A DNA stretch of 64,000 bases from Saccharibacillus deserti (GTDB lineage: Bacteria > Bacillota > Bacilli > Paenibacillales > Paenibacillaceae): positions 496,001-560,000 of the forward strand of contig NZ_JABJVN010000001.1 in NCBI RefSeq assembly GCF_013618475.1. The letters run 5' to 3'. A program made the translations under genes and the position numbers. Positions 53,368 to 63,778 of the stretch are shown here, piece by piece (position 1 is the first letter of the stretch; every line of letters starts with the position of its first letter). A model generated the notes under the pieces. The model was not told the origin of the DNA. It saw nothing but the letters and a program-made list of their open reading frames with translations, and ran no database searches.

Positions 53368-55584
53368 TTATTCGTGTTTCTCATCCCCGCGGTTGGCGTG
53401 AAGGATCTCTTCGCGGTTCTCCCAGAGCATACTGCGCAGATTGGATTTGGAACCCTGAATAATAAAGTAAGGGACGCCGGAGGTTTTGGCCAGTTCGACG
53501 CCTTCCCACGAAGCACGGTGCGAGGTCGACGTAATCAACAGGAACAGGGCCTGCGCACGCCGCAGATCGGACGCGACGAGATCGGGACGTTCTCCGTTCT
53601 CGTGGACGTAAGTCGCACCGCTCTCGACCACCACGTCTTCGAACCATTTGCGCTGGCCGCCCAATACGACGATCGTGCATCCTTCGAGGAAAGGCTCGGG
53701 TCTGCTTTTGCGACCTTCCTTTTTAGGCTTGGACGAAGCGGGGACGCTCTGCCGCGCAGCGGCCGGATCCCGGCGGGGTGCCGCTTCCGGATCGGAGAAA
53801 TCGCGGTAGACCCTGGCCAGGCGGGCCACCGTTTCTTCTTCGCCGACATTGAAGATACACGGAGCCCCATCTGCGGGGCGCTGGATATCCAGGTCTTTGG
53901 CATGGATCGGATAACGGCGGTCGGCATCGTTCATATCGACCGCATACCACACTTCGTGTTCCCCCAGTTCCACATACCCGTTGTATTGGCGTACGGGGGA
54001 ATACGCATCGTCTCCCTGGAACAGCAGCTCGATTTCGTACTGCGTCCCTCCATGGCCGTCCTCGCGCGGGGTGCACCAGACTTCGGCTTCGTGCTGAAGC
54101 CGGTGCTTGTACACCATCGACTCGGTAATATTAAACGTCTCTCCGGTCTCCAGCACGATATATCCGCCGTGATCCCGTCGATGGAACGTTCCGCCGAGCC
54201 CCGGAGCGGCTTCGGAACCGACCTGTTCCAGCGCTTCTTCCATGGAAAAGGTTTCGCTGCGTGACTTTTCCATGGAAGAAGCAGTTTCCGCGTTCGGTTT
54301 CTGCTGCGGCTGCGGCGTTTCGATCCCGCGCGGGAAAACGCCGGCTCCGGCTTCCGGCAGAGCCGCCGGAATACCGCCTGTCAAACGCCGGCCTGCGGCG
54401 TACGCATCGACGGCGTCGAGCAGATCGAGCGCACGGCGCAGCAGCGTCCGCGCTTCCAGGTCGCCCGCTTCGCTTCCGCCGGGCATACCGGCGGAAGCGA
54501 AGCGCATATCCTGACGCAGCAGCGCGCCGAAGCGGCTGAACAGTTCTTCCGCTTCGTCCGAACCTGCCTCTGCGGCCGCATTCGAAGAAGCGGGCTGCGG
54601 CGAGGTACGGACGGAGGGTTCTCCGTTTCCGTAAGCCGGGCGAGCCGGGAATCCTTCTTCCGATTCTCCGCGGGACGCCCGGACCTCCAGGGCATGTTCG
54701 GCTTCTTTCATCTTTCTCCGCAGATCGGCCAGCTCCTCTTCGGTCCGGCTGCGCTCCTGCCTGTAGTTTCGTTTAAGCTCCGCGAGCCGGCCGGCGGTTT
54801 CTTCGCGTTCTTCGGCCAGACGGCGGTTCTGGCGTTTCTCGGCTTCGAGTTCCCGCACCAGACTTTCGGTTTGCTCCCGGAGTCTGCTTGCGTCCCGCCG
54901 GGAATCCAGCGCTTCTTTGTCGGCGCGGCGCGCACGCTCTTCTTCTGCGCGGCAGCGCTGCTCCAGCATTTCGATCCGGCGGTTAAGCTTCTCGATCCGG
55001 CGCTGCTCCGAAGTTTCGCTTGCGGCTGCCGCCGAATTCGTCTTCGCTTCGTGCTCGCTGCCCATAGGAGCGGGAGAGCTTCCGGCATCGCTTGCGGCCA
55101 ATCGTTCGAGCCTCTCCCGATCGACGCTTTCGCTTTCTGCGCCGGTTTGGAAATACAGAGCCCAATAGCTGTGCCATTTGCCGTACTTGGCGACCCGGCT
55201 GCCTGGATCTTCGTCGAAATGTTCCGGCGTTAAGTCCGATCCTGCCGCTTGAAGCAGCGGTCGAAGCTCGGCCAGCAGCGCGGCGGCCAGGCGGGCGCGC
55301 AGTTCGCGGCTGCCCCGGGCCTGGGCGGCCAGATCAAGCATCGACTTGGCGAACAGCGCTTCCGGCCATTTGCGGGTGTTCCTTTTGGCAAAAGCAAAGT
55401 CGAGGGTTTGAGCCATCTTTCGCTTCGCCGCTTCGTCCATTTCCCGCAGAAGCGGCAGCACAAATTGGAGCGGCAGAAGCGAGATTTGCTCTTCTCCGGG
55501 TTCCCGAGTGTCCGGGGCGCTGTCCGCTGCGGGCGGAGGCGCCTTCGTGGATTTGGCTGACAGGGAAGGTTTGATTCGTTTCAT
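53368..55584 (-). CDS. Coiled-coil protein with C-terminal DUF2325 domain
   Basis: 738 residues. Helical N-terminal region (30-165), a long coiled coil (about 190-300, Arg/Glu-rich), a low-complexity linker (300-420), a beta-rich domain (about 465-590) and a C-terminal Rossmann-like DUF2325 domain (about 625-730: GCTIVVLGGQRKWFEDVVVE, YVHENGERPD, SHRASWEGVELAK). DUF2325 proteins are uncharacterised. GGAGGAGCC lies upstream of the ATG. No enzymatic site is obvious. Confidence 0.7.
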   Translation of the reverse strand: MKRIKPSLSAKSTKAPPPAADSAPDTREPGEEQISLLPLQFVLPLLREMDEAAKRKMAQTLDFAFAKRNTRKWPEALFAKSMLDLAAQARGSRELRARLAAALLAELRPLLQAAGSDLTPEHFDEDPGSRVAKYGKWHSYWALYFQTGAESESVDRERLERLAASDAGSSPAPMGSEHEAKTNSAAAASETSEQRRIEKLNRRIEMLEQRCRAEEERARRADKEALDSRRDASRLREQTESLVRELEAEKRQNRRLAEEREETAGRLAELKRNYRQERSRTEEELADLRRKMKEAEHALEVRASRGESEEGFPARPAYGNGEPSVRTSPQPASSNAAAEAGSDEAEELFSRFGALLRQDMRFASAGMPGGSEAGDLEARTLLRRALDLLDAVDAYAAGRRLTGGIPAALPEAGAGVFPRGIETPQPQQKPNAETASSMEKSRSETFSMEEALEQVGSEAAPGLGGTFHRRDHGGYIVLETGETFNITESMVYKHRLQHEAEVWCTPREDGHGGTQYEIELLFQGDDAYSPVRQYNGYVELGEHEVWYAVDMNDADRRYPIHAKDLDIQRPADGAPCIFNVGEEETVARLARVYRDFSDPEAAPRRDPAAARQSVPASSKPKKEGRKSRPEPFLEGCTIVVLGGQRKWFEDVVVESGATYVHENGERPDLVASDLRRAQALFLLITSTSHRASWEGVELAKTSGVPYFIIQGSKSNLRSMLWENREEILHANRGDEKHE

Positions 55585-55935
55585 GGGCTCCTCCTTGTGG
55601 ATGGACGGCGGTTTCCGCTGGGGATTTACACTCGCCGAAGATTTCTATTCTTTTTAATATAGCGGACTTTGCACACGCTTTACAAAGAGAAAATCAAACT
55701 TTACGACATTATTCTACAAAAAAACAGAAAAAACTGGCATCTCCCACTCATAAAAGGGAAGAAGATTCTATGCTGTAATCGAAACCGATGCCAAGAGGCC
55801 GACCAAAAGTCGAATCCGGCCGGCGAATTTGCCCGATCCGGATCGTCTTCGATTAGAAAGCGGCCGATTATGGGTAAACCATTAGGAGCGTGCAAGCAAA
55901 GACAGAATGAGCTTTTTTATCAAAGGAGAATGACC

Positions 55936-58900
55936 TTGACTTCGCCTTATCATCCAAACTTATCCGTTTATTCACGTATGTATAACAAAATGACAACCGG
56001 TGTGCTGATCCTGGACCTTTCGGGCCGCTGCATCGGTGCAAACCCGGCCATGGGCCGTATTTTCGGTTGGGACACGGAAGAGCTGCTTGGAGGCGGCTAC
56101 AGTACCGTCCTGCGCGCCGATCCCGACACGGAAGCCGATCTGCTGGAATCGCTGGCGGAATGGCTGCACGCGCCCCGGGCTTTCGGGCCGCTACGGATCC
56201 GGCTCTTACGCCGCAGCGGCGAAACCGCCTGGATAAAGGTGGAATGCGAACTGCCGGAAGAAGGCGACGATCCGCTAATTCTTGTTTATCTGGACGACAT
56301 CTCGAATCTTGTGGACGAAGCGGAAGACCGGACAAGAGAGATGTACAAGCTGATTACGCAAAATACGCCGGATATGATCTCTTTCAGCAAACCGGACGGA
56401 ACGCTCCTGTACGTCTCGCCTTCCGTGGAACACACGCTGGGCTATACAGTGGAAGAAATGCTCGGACGCAACCGGACGGCTTTTTACCATTCCGGGGATG
56501 CAACCAAGATGAAGATAGAAGGGACCCTTTTTGCGGAAAATCGGAGTTTCGAGCGCCGTGTACTGCACAAAAACGGAAGCGTGCGCTGGGTCGATACGTC
56601 TTTTCGTCTGATTCGCAATACCAAAGGCGAGGTCAGCCGGGTACTCGTAATTGCAAGAGACATCACCGAACGGAAAATGAACGATACCATTTTGGCAAAG
56701 GCCCAGCAGCTGGCAAGCATCGGTTCCTGGCATTGGGATATTCAGCAGGATAAACTGTTCTTTTCACGCGAAATGCGGGAGATTTTCGATTACTCGATTC
56801 AGCCGGTCGAGAAGAACGCCGACTCTTTCCTGGCGGCTATTCATGCCCAGGACCGCGAGCATGCGGCGGAACGGATCGGATCGGCGCTGAACGGCGGACG
56901 CGACGGGGAACTTACTTACCGAATCGTGCTGCCGGGAGGCAGGGAAAAAACGATTTACGGAGTCTGGGAAGTGTCCAAAGACAGCATGACGGGAGAACCT
57001 CTGCAGATTATCGGCATCGTGCAGGACGTGACCGAACGCGTCCGGATCGAAGAGAAGCTGCGAAGCAGCGAGAGCCGCTACCGCTCTTTGTTCCTCAATC
57101 ATAATTCGGGCATCATTTCCATGGATATGAAAGGGCGCATTCTCTCCGTCAATCCGGCCATGGAAGCGATGAGCGGCTATACGCGCGAGCAGATCACCCG
57201 TGTGCGTATCGGAGTGCTCCAGCCCAAAGAATACGCCGGAACGTCGCGGGACCATTTCCGGGCTGCCAAAAACGGGGAATCGCGCGTATTCGAGACTTCG
57301 TTTCACCGGCGTGACGGAAGGCTTCGCCATATCAGCGTAGCTTATGTTCCGATCGGTTCCAAAAAAGACCAGAGCGGCATCTATGCGATCATTACCGATA
57401 TTACGGAACGCAAGCAGTATACGGCGCAGATCGAAGCGTTAAGCTATCAGCATTCGCTGCTGCTCAACACGGTATCCGAAGGCATCGTCGGCTTCGATCC
57501 GGCCGGCCGGATCATGTTCACCAATCCGGCAGCGGCAGCCATGCTCGGCTACGAAGGCGGGGAAGCGATCGGACGTTCCTACGCCGAGATGCTGCGTCAG
57601 GCCAAGACCCAGGAGAGCGCCTACCAGTCGGGTATCACGGCGCTGCTGGACGCGCTGGATTCCGGTGTGGCTCATGCGCAGCCGGAGGCCGTTTTTTGGC
57701 GCAAAGACGGAGGAAGCTTCCTCGCTTCCTATCAGGTAACGCCGATTCTGGACCGCGGAGAAAACAAAGGAGCCGTACTCGTCTTCCGGGACAAGACGGG
57801 GGAGAAAGAAATCATTCGGGCGAAAGAATCCGCGGAACGGGCCGATCAGGCCAAGTCGGAGTTCCTGTCGATTGTCAGTCACGAACTGCGGACTCCGATG
57901 AACGGCATTATCGGCATGGCCGATCTGCTGCGCGAGAGCGGGCTGCAGGGCGAGCAGCGGCAGTATGTCGAGATCATTCACGAGAGCAGCTATGCGCTGC
58001 TGAAGATTCTGAACGAAATTCTGGATATCAGCAAGATTGAATCGGGACGCATGGAAATCGAACCCGAGCCGATCGAACTGCGCGAAGTGCTGGGCAATGT
58101 GGTTCAGCTGTTTATGCCTCGTGCATCGGAGAAGAAGCTTGCGCTCGAATTCGTGACGGACGAAAGCGTGCATCGGCTTCCTTCGGTCGTTCTGGCAGAC
58201 AGCGAGCGGCTTCGCCAGGTGCTGATCAACCTGGTGGGCAACGCGGTCAAGTTTACCGACAGCGGCAGCGTGACCCTCTGCGCCGCGCCCAAGGCATTCC
58301 GCGCTCCGAACGAAATCTGGATTGAATTTTCGGTGAAAGACACGGGGATCGGGATTGCGGGAGAGAAGCAGCATCGTTTGTTCCAGCCGTTCTCCCAGCT
58401 GCATCCGATCCTGAACCGCAAATACGGCGGTACCGGGCTCGGATTATCGATCAGCCGCAAACTGGTCGAGCTGATGGACGGCACGATTTCCGTGGACAGC
58501 GAAGAAGGCGAAGGCGCGACTTTCCGGTTCCTGCTGCGTTTCCTGCTTCCGGAAGAAGAAGGCCGGCTGTTCCTCTCGGGCTACCAAACGGAGGGAAAGA
58601 TCCATGAAACTGCCGGGAAACCGCCCGGTTTGGGAACCCGGATAGAAACACGCGAACTGCGTATTCTGGCGGTCGAAGATCACCCGATGAATCTTAAAGT
58701 GCTCCAAGCGATGTTGGCCCGCTTCGGATGCCGCGCCGATCTGTCCGAAGACGGCGAAAGCGCGGTCCGTCAGGCGCTCGCCAAGGATTACGATCTGATT
58801 TTTATGGATGTGCAGCTGCCCGGCATGGACGGGATCGAAGCGGTCGGCCAGATCCGGACCCATCTTCTTCCGGGGCATCATCCGCTGATTGTCGGGGTCA

Positions 58901-59061
58901 GTTCTTTTGTACGCCAAGAAGAGATCGACCGCTGCCTGCAGGGCGGAATGGACGACTTTATCGGCAAACCGGTCTCTGCGGGCGAAGTGGAACGCGTACT
59001 GAACGAAGCAAGGCTGCGTTTCGGCAGCCCCGCCGGAACCAGGCGCGGAGAAAGCGAATAA
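55936..59061 (+). CDS. Hybrid histidine kinase with five PAS domains
   Basis: 1041 residues from TTG 55936 (AAAGGAG 7 bases upstream; the ATG at 55930 is 1 base from it and the earlier frame back to 55669 has no site). Five tandem PAS/PAC sensor units (about 10-125, 135-250, 260-375, 380-500, 505-625), no membrane helix, HisKA with SIVSHELRTPMNG (His649), HATPase (about 755-875, with VKDTGIGIAG and KYGGTGLGLSI) and a receiver domain (about 905-1030, Asp958 in IFMDVQLPG). A cytosolic redox, light or ligand sensor is likely. No HPt domain or partner regulator is encoded nearby. Confidence 0.9.
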   Translation: MTSPYHPNLSVYSRMYNKMTTGVLILDLSGRCIGANPAMGRIFGWDTEELLGGGYSTVLRADPDTEADLLESLAEWLHAPRAFGPLRIRLLRRSGETAWIKVECELPEEGDDPLILVYLDDISNLVDEAEDRTREMYKLITQNTPDMISFSKPDGTLLYVSPSVEHTLGYTVEEMLGRNRTAFYHSGDATKMKIEGTLFAENRSFERRVLHKNGSVRWVDTSFRLIRNTKGEVSRVLVIARDITERKMNDTILAKAQQLASIGSWHWDIQQDKLFFSREMREIFDYSIQPVEKNADSFLAAIHAQDREHAAERIGSALNGGRDGELTYRIVLPGGREKTIYGVWEVSKDSMTGEPLQIIGIVQDVTERVRIEEKLRSSESRYRSLFLNHNSGIISMDMKGRILSVNPAMEAMSGYTREQITRVRIGVLQPKEYAGTSRDHFRAAKNGESRVFETSFHRRDGRLRHISVAYVPIGSKKDQSGIYAIITDITERKQYTAQIEALSYQHSLLLNTVSEGIVGFDPAGRIMFTNPAAAAMLGYEGGEAIGRSYAEMLRQAKTQESAYQSGITALLDALDSGVAHAQPEAVFWRKDGGSFLASYQVTPILDRGENKGAVLVFRDKTGEKEIIRAKESAERADQAKSEFLSIVSHELRTPMNGIIGMADLLRESGLQGEQRQYVEIIHESSYALLKILNEILDISKIESGRMEIEPEPIELREVLGNVVQLFMPRASEKKLALEFVTDESVHRLPSVVLADSERLRQVLINLVGNAVKFTDSGSVTLCAAPKAFRAPNEIWIEFSVKDTGIGIAGEKQHRLFQPFSQLHPILNRKYGGTGLGLSISRKLVELMDGTISVDSEEGEGATFRFLLRFLLPEEEGRLFLSGYQTEGKIHETAGKPPGLGTRIETRELRILAVEDHPMNLKVLQAMLARFGCRADLSEDGESAVRQALAKDYDLIFMDVQLPGMDGIEAVGQIRTHLLPGHHPLIVGVSSFVRQEEIDRCLQGGMDDFIGKPVSAGEVERVLNEARLRFGSPAGTRRGESE

Positions 59062-59081
59062 GGGAATCGCTATATTTCGTA

Positions 59082-59121
59082 GAAAGCCTGCCCGATCTGC
59101 GGATCGGAGCCGGGCTTTTTT
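59082..59121 (+). terminator. Terminator after the hybrid kinase
   Basis: AAGCC-GCCCGATC pairs imperfectly with GATCGG-GCCGGGCTT followed by TTTTT. Confidence 0.75.
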
Positions 59122-59302
59122 TTATGAACCTCTGCCTTTATTTTTCCATTTCAAGCAACATTTTTTCTTCTCCGTTCGTTGATAAAGGAAGAACAGGTTC
59201 GCAGGCCGAGAACCGGCGGATCTGCAAATCAAGGAGGGATGCATCATCGGGAAGAAGAACAAACGACCCCAGAAGGCAGTTTGTACGCTGACGGCCGCAG
59301 TA

Positions 59303-60541
59303 ATGCTGACTGCATCGGGAGGCTGCTCAAACAGCCCGTACCCGGTTGAATCGCTGTCGTACAAGTCGACTTACACGGGAAAAGATGCCGACCCCAAACT
59401 TGCGGCGTCGATGAACGCGTTCGCGCTGGATTTCTACGCCATGCTGGAAAAGCAGCCGGGCGAAGACGAAGTCGGTCCGAACCGGATGGTCTCCCCGGCG
59501 GGACTGTCGATCGCTTTGTCGATGCTCAAAGCCGGCGCGGAAGGCGAAACGGAACGGCAGATGGACCGAACGCTGCAGCTGAACGGGATGTCTCCGGAAG
59601 CGTTGAACGAAGGGCAGAAAGTGCTACGAGATCTGCTGAGAGGATCGGATCCGTCGGTGCAGATGGCCGTTGCCAATTCGCTTTGGAGCCGGGAAGGGTT
59701 CGCGTTGAATCCGGACTATGTATCGCAAATGGAGGAAAATTATGCCGCGCAAATTCAGGTGCTCGATTTCTCGTCTCCAAAATCCGTTGACATCATGAAC
59801 CAATGGGCGTCGGACAATACGGCCGGCCGTATTCCGAAAGTGCTCGAATCCCCGCTGAGCGGCGATCTGGTCCTGCTGCTGATGAACGCCATGTATTTCA
59901 AAGGCGATTGGACCGAACCGTTCGAGAAATCGCAGACGGAAGAGCTTCCGTTTGAGACGGCCGGCGGAGAGTCCGTGAGAGTACCGACGATGCGCCAAAG
60001 CGGCCAATACGCGTATCTGGACGCAGAGGGCTTCCAAGCCATCCGTCTGCCGTACGGGGAGTCGGAGAACTTCGGGATGGTGCTGGCCCTGCCCGACGAA
60101 GAGCGGTCGCTGGACGAATTCAAACGGCAGCATCTGCCCAAGTTCGAGCAGTGGAGCCGAAATCTGTCCAAAAGCGAAGGGAGTATCGAACTGCCGCGGT
60201 TCAAGCTCAAGGACAAGCTGCAGCTGAACGACGCTTTATCCGAACTCGGCATGCCGGACGCTTTCGACCCGGCCAAGGCCGAGCTCGGCGGCCTGGCCGC
60301 TTCCGGCGCGGCACCCGGCGAAAATTACGTCAGCTTCGTCACGCAGGACAGCTTTGTCGAGGTGAACGAGGAAGGAACGGAAGCGGCTGCCGTCACAAGC
60401 ATAGGGGATGCGGGAGGAGCTCCGCCTCCGGCCAAGCCGTTCGATTTGAAGCTGAACCGTCCGTTTTTCTTCGCCATTGCCGACAAGACTACCGGCCTGA
60501 TCGTCTTCATGGGCGAAGTGGGAGATCCGTCGCAGGATTGA
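59303..60541 (+). CDS. Serpin-family serine protease inhibitor, probable lipoprotein
   Basis: 412 residues from the first ATG. Serpin hallmarks are NRMVSPAGLSIALSML, MNAMYFKGDWTEPF, the hinge EVNEEGTEAAAVTS (about 353-366) and the closing RPFFFAIADKTTG. The flexible hinge suggests an inhibitory serpin. A lipobox-like GGC follows the hydrophobic run, but the basic n-region of the signal (KKNKRPQKAV) lies upstream in the same frame, starting at ATC 59246, which is 8 bases from AAGGAGG. The real start may be non-AUG or a mutated ATG; I give the first ATG. Target protease unknown. Confidence 0.85.
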   Translation: MLTASGGCSNSPYPVESLSYKSTYTGKDADPKLAASMNAFALDFYAMLEKQPGEDEVGPNRMVSPAGLSIALSMLKAGAEGETERQMDRTLQLNGMSPEALNEGQKVLRDLLRGSDPSVQMAVANSLWSREGFALNPDYVSQMEENYAAQIQVLDFSSPKSVDIMNQWASDNTAGRIPKVLESPLSGDLVLLLMNAMYFKGDWTEPFEKSQTEELPFETAGGESVRVPTMRQSGQYAYLDAEGFQAIRLPYGESENFGMVLALPDEERSLDEFKRQHLPKFEQWSRNLSKSEGSIELPRFKLKDKLQLNDALSELGMPDAFDPAKAELGGLAASGAAPGENYVSFVTQDSFVEVNEEGTEAAAVTSIGDAGGAPPPAKPFDLKLNRPFFFAIADKTTGLIVFMGEVGDPSQD

Positions 60542-60553
60542 CGGCGAAGAACC

Positions 60554-60587
60554 AAAAAGCCCTGCGGGTTAACCCGCAGGGCTTTTT
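60554..60587. terminator. Bidirectional terminator
   Basis: AAAAAGCCCTGCGGGTTAAC is the left half of a perfect inverted repeat ending CCGCAGGGCTTTTT. Confidence 0.92.
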
Positions 60588-60651
60588 GAGTGAAACAGGT
60601 TCAAAACAAGATCGCACCGTAAGAGACGACAGGCGTCTCCAAGGCTAAATG

Positions 60652-61731
60652 TTACGAGCGTGGACCGAACAGGCCGGAGTTTTTCAGACCGTCCCAGAAC
60701 GCGCCGAACTGAGGAATATCGAGCTGCTGCCCGGCATCCGACAGCGCCGTTTGCGGGTCGGGGTGAACTTCGATCATGATGCCGTCCGCGCCTGCGGCGA
60801 GAGCCGCTTTGGCGCATGGAAGCATGATGTCTTTGCGTCCCGTGGAATGCGTGACATCGACCATAACCGGAAGATGCGTTTCCTGTTTAAGCAGCGGAAC
60901 CGCCGAGATGTCGAGCGTGTTGCGCGTCGCCGTCTCGTAGGTGCGGATCCCGCGTTCGATCAGCATGATCTGCTCGTTGCCGCTGACCATGATGTACTCG
61001 GCCGCATGGATGAACTCGTCCAGCGTCGCGGAAAGGCCGCGTTTGAGCAGAACCGGGATTTTGGCGCCGCCCAATTCTTTGAGCAGTTCGAAGTTGTGCA
61101 TGTTGCGGGCGCCGATTTGGATGACGTCGATGTAATCGGCTGCGATTTCGATATGCGACGGGTGTACGATTTCGCTGATGGTAGCCAGACCGAACTCGTC
61201 CGCGACTTCTTTCAGCAGTTTCAGACCGTCGAGGCCCAGACCCTGGAAATCGTAAGGCGAGGTTCTCGGCTTGAATGCACCGCCGCGCATAACCGTAACG
61301 CCGGATTCTTTGAGCGCCTTGGCGACCGTACGCAGCTGTTCGCGCGATTCGATCGAGCAGGGACCGGCTACGAGAATCGGGCTCGGACCGCCGACTTCGA
61401 CGCCTTTGAACTTGACGATCGTATCTTCAGGACGTTTTTTGCGGCTGACAAGCAGTTGGCGCTTATGTTCTTCCTGCTGAATGTTCAGCGAGGCTTTGAA
61501 GATCTCTTTGAACAGATGCTTCAGCGTACTGTCCGAGAACGGTCCTTTGTTCAGGCCGGTGACGCGATCCAGGATTTCTTTTTCGCGTTCCGGTTCGAAC
61601 TTCGGCACACCCTGGGTTTCTTTGACTTGTCCGATCTGATGTACCAATTCGGCGCGTTTGCTGAGCAGGTCCAGAAGCTGTGAATCGATTCCGTCGACGC
61701 TGGCCCGCAGCTGTTCCAATGTTTCATTCAT
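60652..61731 (-). CDS. aroA: Chorismate mutase-DAHP synthase fusion
   Basis: 359 residues. An N-terminal AroQ-type chorismate mutase (1-85, [20 protein letters not shown]) regulates and is fused to a type I-beta 3-deoxy-7-phosphoheptulonate synthase (about 95-355) with [27 protein letters not shown] and [13 protein letters not shown]. It catalyses the first step of the shikimate pathway; the mutase domain confers feedback inhibition in Bacillus. The symbol follows B. subtilis usage (aroA). GGAGAC-type site upstream. Monocistronic by appearance. Confidence 0.95.
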   Translation of the reverse strand: MNETLEQLRASVDGIDSQLLDLLSKRAELVHQIGQVKETQGVPKFEPEREKEILDRVTGLNKGPFSDSTLKHLFKEIFKASLNIQQEEHKRQLLVSRKKRPEDTIVKFKGVEVGGPSPILVAGPCSIESREQLRTVAKALKESGVTVMRGGAFKPRTSPYDFQGLGLDGLKLLKEVADEFGLATISEIVHPSHIEIAADYIDVIQIGARNMHNFELLKELGGAKIPVLLKRGLSATLDEFIHAAEYIMVSGNEQIMLIERGIRTYETATRNTLDISAVPLLKQETHLPVMVDVTHSTGRKDIMLPCAKAALAAGADGIMIEVHPDPQTALSDAGQQLDIPQFGAFWDGLKNSGLFGPRS

Positions 61732-61999
61732 GTCTGCATAGTCTCCTTTGCGCTGTTTTCCCGCTTCGCCGCGTTATTCCGAAGCAGGATTAAAAAGCGT
61801 ATTTCTACACATTCTAATCCGGTTAGCGCATACATAGCAAGACGTGATAGATTTTTCGGTCAAAAAAACGCTTTCAAAAATCGGATTTCTTTTATTCTCC
61901 GGCATGTTAAAATGGAATTAGGAACTTTAACCACCCGTTCAAACGGTTGAAGTCGCCTCTCTTACCGGTTATCCAACCTATCATTCGGGGGGAACGAGC

Positions 62000-63136
62000 A
62001 TGATTATCGGAGTGCCCAAAGAAATCAAGAACAACGAATACCGGGTCGGGATGACGCCGGCTTCCGCCAAAGCCTATGTCGCCGAAGGGCACGAGGTCCG
62101 GATCGAGAGCGGTGCGGGCTGCGGAATCGGATTTGCGGACGAAGATTATGCGGCAGTGGGCGCGTCGGTCGTACCGAATGCCGGGGAAGCCTGGGCGGCC
62201 GACATGGTAGTCAAGATCAAGGAGCCGCTTGCGGCCGAATACGGATATTTCCGCAGCGGGCTTATCCTCTATACGTATCTGCATCTTGCGGCCGAATCCG
62301 AACTGACCTTGGCTCTGAAGGACCAGGGCGTAACGGGTATCGCTTACGAAACGATCCAGCTGCAGAGCGGAAGCCTCCCGCTGCTGACGCCGATGAGCGA
62401 AGTGGCCGGCCGGATGTCTGTTCAGATCGGCGCCCATTTTTTGGAGAAGCCTTTTGGCGGCAAAGGCGTGCTGCTCGGAGGCGTGCCGGGTGTCGAGCCC
62501 GGCAGGGTAACGGTGGTGGGCGGCGGCACCGTAGGCGTGAACGCGGCCAAGATGGCGATCGGGCTCGGCGCGGAGGTCACCATTCTCGATATCAACGCCG
62601 ACCGGCTTCGCCAGCTGGACGACCAGTTCGGCGGACGCCTCAAGACGCTGATGTCCGATCCGCACAACCTCGAGACGGCCGTGGAACGCGCCGATCTGCT
62701 TGTGGGCGCGGTGCTGATTCCGGGCGCGAGAGCGCCGAAGCTTGTCACCGAAGAGATGGTGCGGAAGATGGATGCGGGCTCGGTCATCGTGGACGTGGCG
62801 ATCGATCAGGGCGGTTCGATCGGAACCATCGACCGGATCACGACCCACGACGATCCCGTTTACGAAAAGCACGGCGTTCTGCATTATGCGGTCGCGAATA
62901 TGCCGGGAGCGGTGGCCCGTACGTCGACGCTTGCTTTGACGATGGTCACGACGCCCTACGGTCTGCAGATTGCCCGCAAAGGCTTCCGGCAGGCGGCAAT
63001 AGACAACCCGGCCATCGCCAAAGGCATCAATACCTGCGAGGGCTGCGTCACCTACCGCGCGGTCGCGGAAGCGCACGGTTTGGCGTATACTGAAGTAGAA
63101 TCCATTCTAAGCGAAAAGGGAGAGAGTCTCGCATGA
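62000..63136 (+). CDS. ald: Alanine dehydrogenase
   Basis: 378 residues. Interconverts L-alanine and pyruvate plus ammonia with [21 protein letters not shown] at the N-terminus, substrate and catalytic residues Lys74 (VKIKEPL) and His95 (YTYLHLA), the NAD fold [16 protein letters not shown] and [15 protein letters not shown] are all conserved, and the length is normal. GGGGGG precedes the ATG. Its stop overlaps the OsmC gene by 4 bp. The 268-bp gap upstream holds AT-rich sequence likely containing the promoter. Confidence 0.96.
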   Translation: MIIGVPKEIKNNEYRVGMTPASAKAYVAEGHEVRIESGAGCGIGFADEDYAAVGASVVPNAGEAWAADMVVKIKEPLAAEYGYFRSGLILYTYLHLAAESELTLALKDQGVTGIAYETIQLQSGSLPLLTPMSEVAGRMSVQIGAHFLEKPFGGKGVLLGGVPGVEPGRVTVVGGGTVGVNAAKMAIGLGAEVTILDINADRLRQLDDQFGGRLKTLMSDPHNLETAVERADLLVGAVLIPGARAPKLVTEEMVRKMDAGSVIVDVAIDQGGSIGTIDRITTHDDPVYEKHGVLHYAVANMPGAVARTSTLALTMVTTPYGLQIARKGFRQAAIDNPAIAKGINTCEGCVTYRAVAEAHGLAYTEVESILSEKGESLA

Positions 63137-63588
63137 ATCATATTTTCCGGCTCAAAGCGGACTGGAACGGAGGACGGGGCGGCACCGGACGTATCGAAAG
63201 CGGACAGCTGAAGACCGAAATCTCGATTCCCGAACCGATGGATGGACCGGGAGTCGGCACCAACCCGGACGAAATGCTGCTTGGAGCCGCTTCAACCTGC
63301 TATATCATTACGCTTGCGGCCATGCTGGAACGCGCCTCGATCGAGGTCGAGAGCCTGACGCTGGATTCGGAAGGCGTTGTGGACGTTACGAATAATGTGT
63401 TTACCTACAAATCGATTACGCACCGCCCGCTGCTTGTGCTCGCCGGCAGCCAGAAGGAAGAAGTGCTGGCCCTGGCCGAACGTTTGGCGCACAAAGCCGA
63501 AAGTTCGTGCATGATCACACGGGCGCTCGAAGGCAATGTCGAGGTATCGGCGGAGCCCACGGTGACTTTCGCGCAGAGAACGCATTAA
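63133..63588 (+). CDS. OsmC-family peroxiredoxin
   Basis: 151 residues. OsmC/Ohr fold with both redox cysteines, Cys56 in [10 protein letters not shown] and Cys126 in [26 protein letters not shown] fits the SACOL1771-type subgroup. Reduces organic or fatty-acid hydroperoxides. The ATG overlaps the ald stop codon (ATGA), so it is translationally coupled to alanine dehydrogenase. Confidence 0.85.
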   Translation: MNHIFRLKADWNGGRGGTGRIESGQLKTEISIPEPMDGPGVGTNPDEMLLGAASTCYIITLAAMLERASIEVESLTLDSEGVVDVTNNVFTYKSITHRPLLVLAGSQKEEVLALAERLAHKAESSCMITRALEGNVEVSAEPTVTFAQRTH

Positions 63589-63626
63589 ACTTTCGCAGGC
63601 CAAGGAACAGTGTATTTGGAAAGGCG

Positions 63627-63660
63627 GGAAAGACCGTCAAGGACGCGGCGGTCTTTCTGG
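63627..63660 (+). terminator. Probable terminator after the OsmC gene
   Basis: GAAAGACCG pairs with CGGTCTTTC, then T-rich sequence (GGTTCTTTTTT). Confidence 0.65.
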
Positions 63661-63778
63661 TTCTTTTTTGCGCGCCTTCGCCGGCTAATCCTTACGTTTG
63701 GACTATCCGATATATTCGCATAGAAAGTCAATTCACGCCGACAGATTCATACACACGGCTTCGGGAGGACGGAAAATC

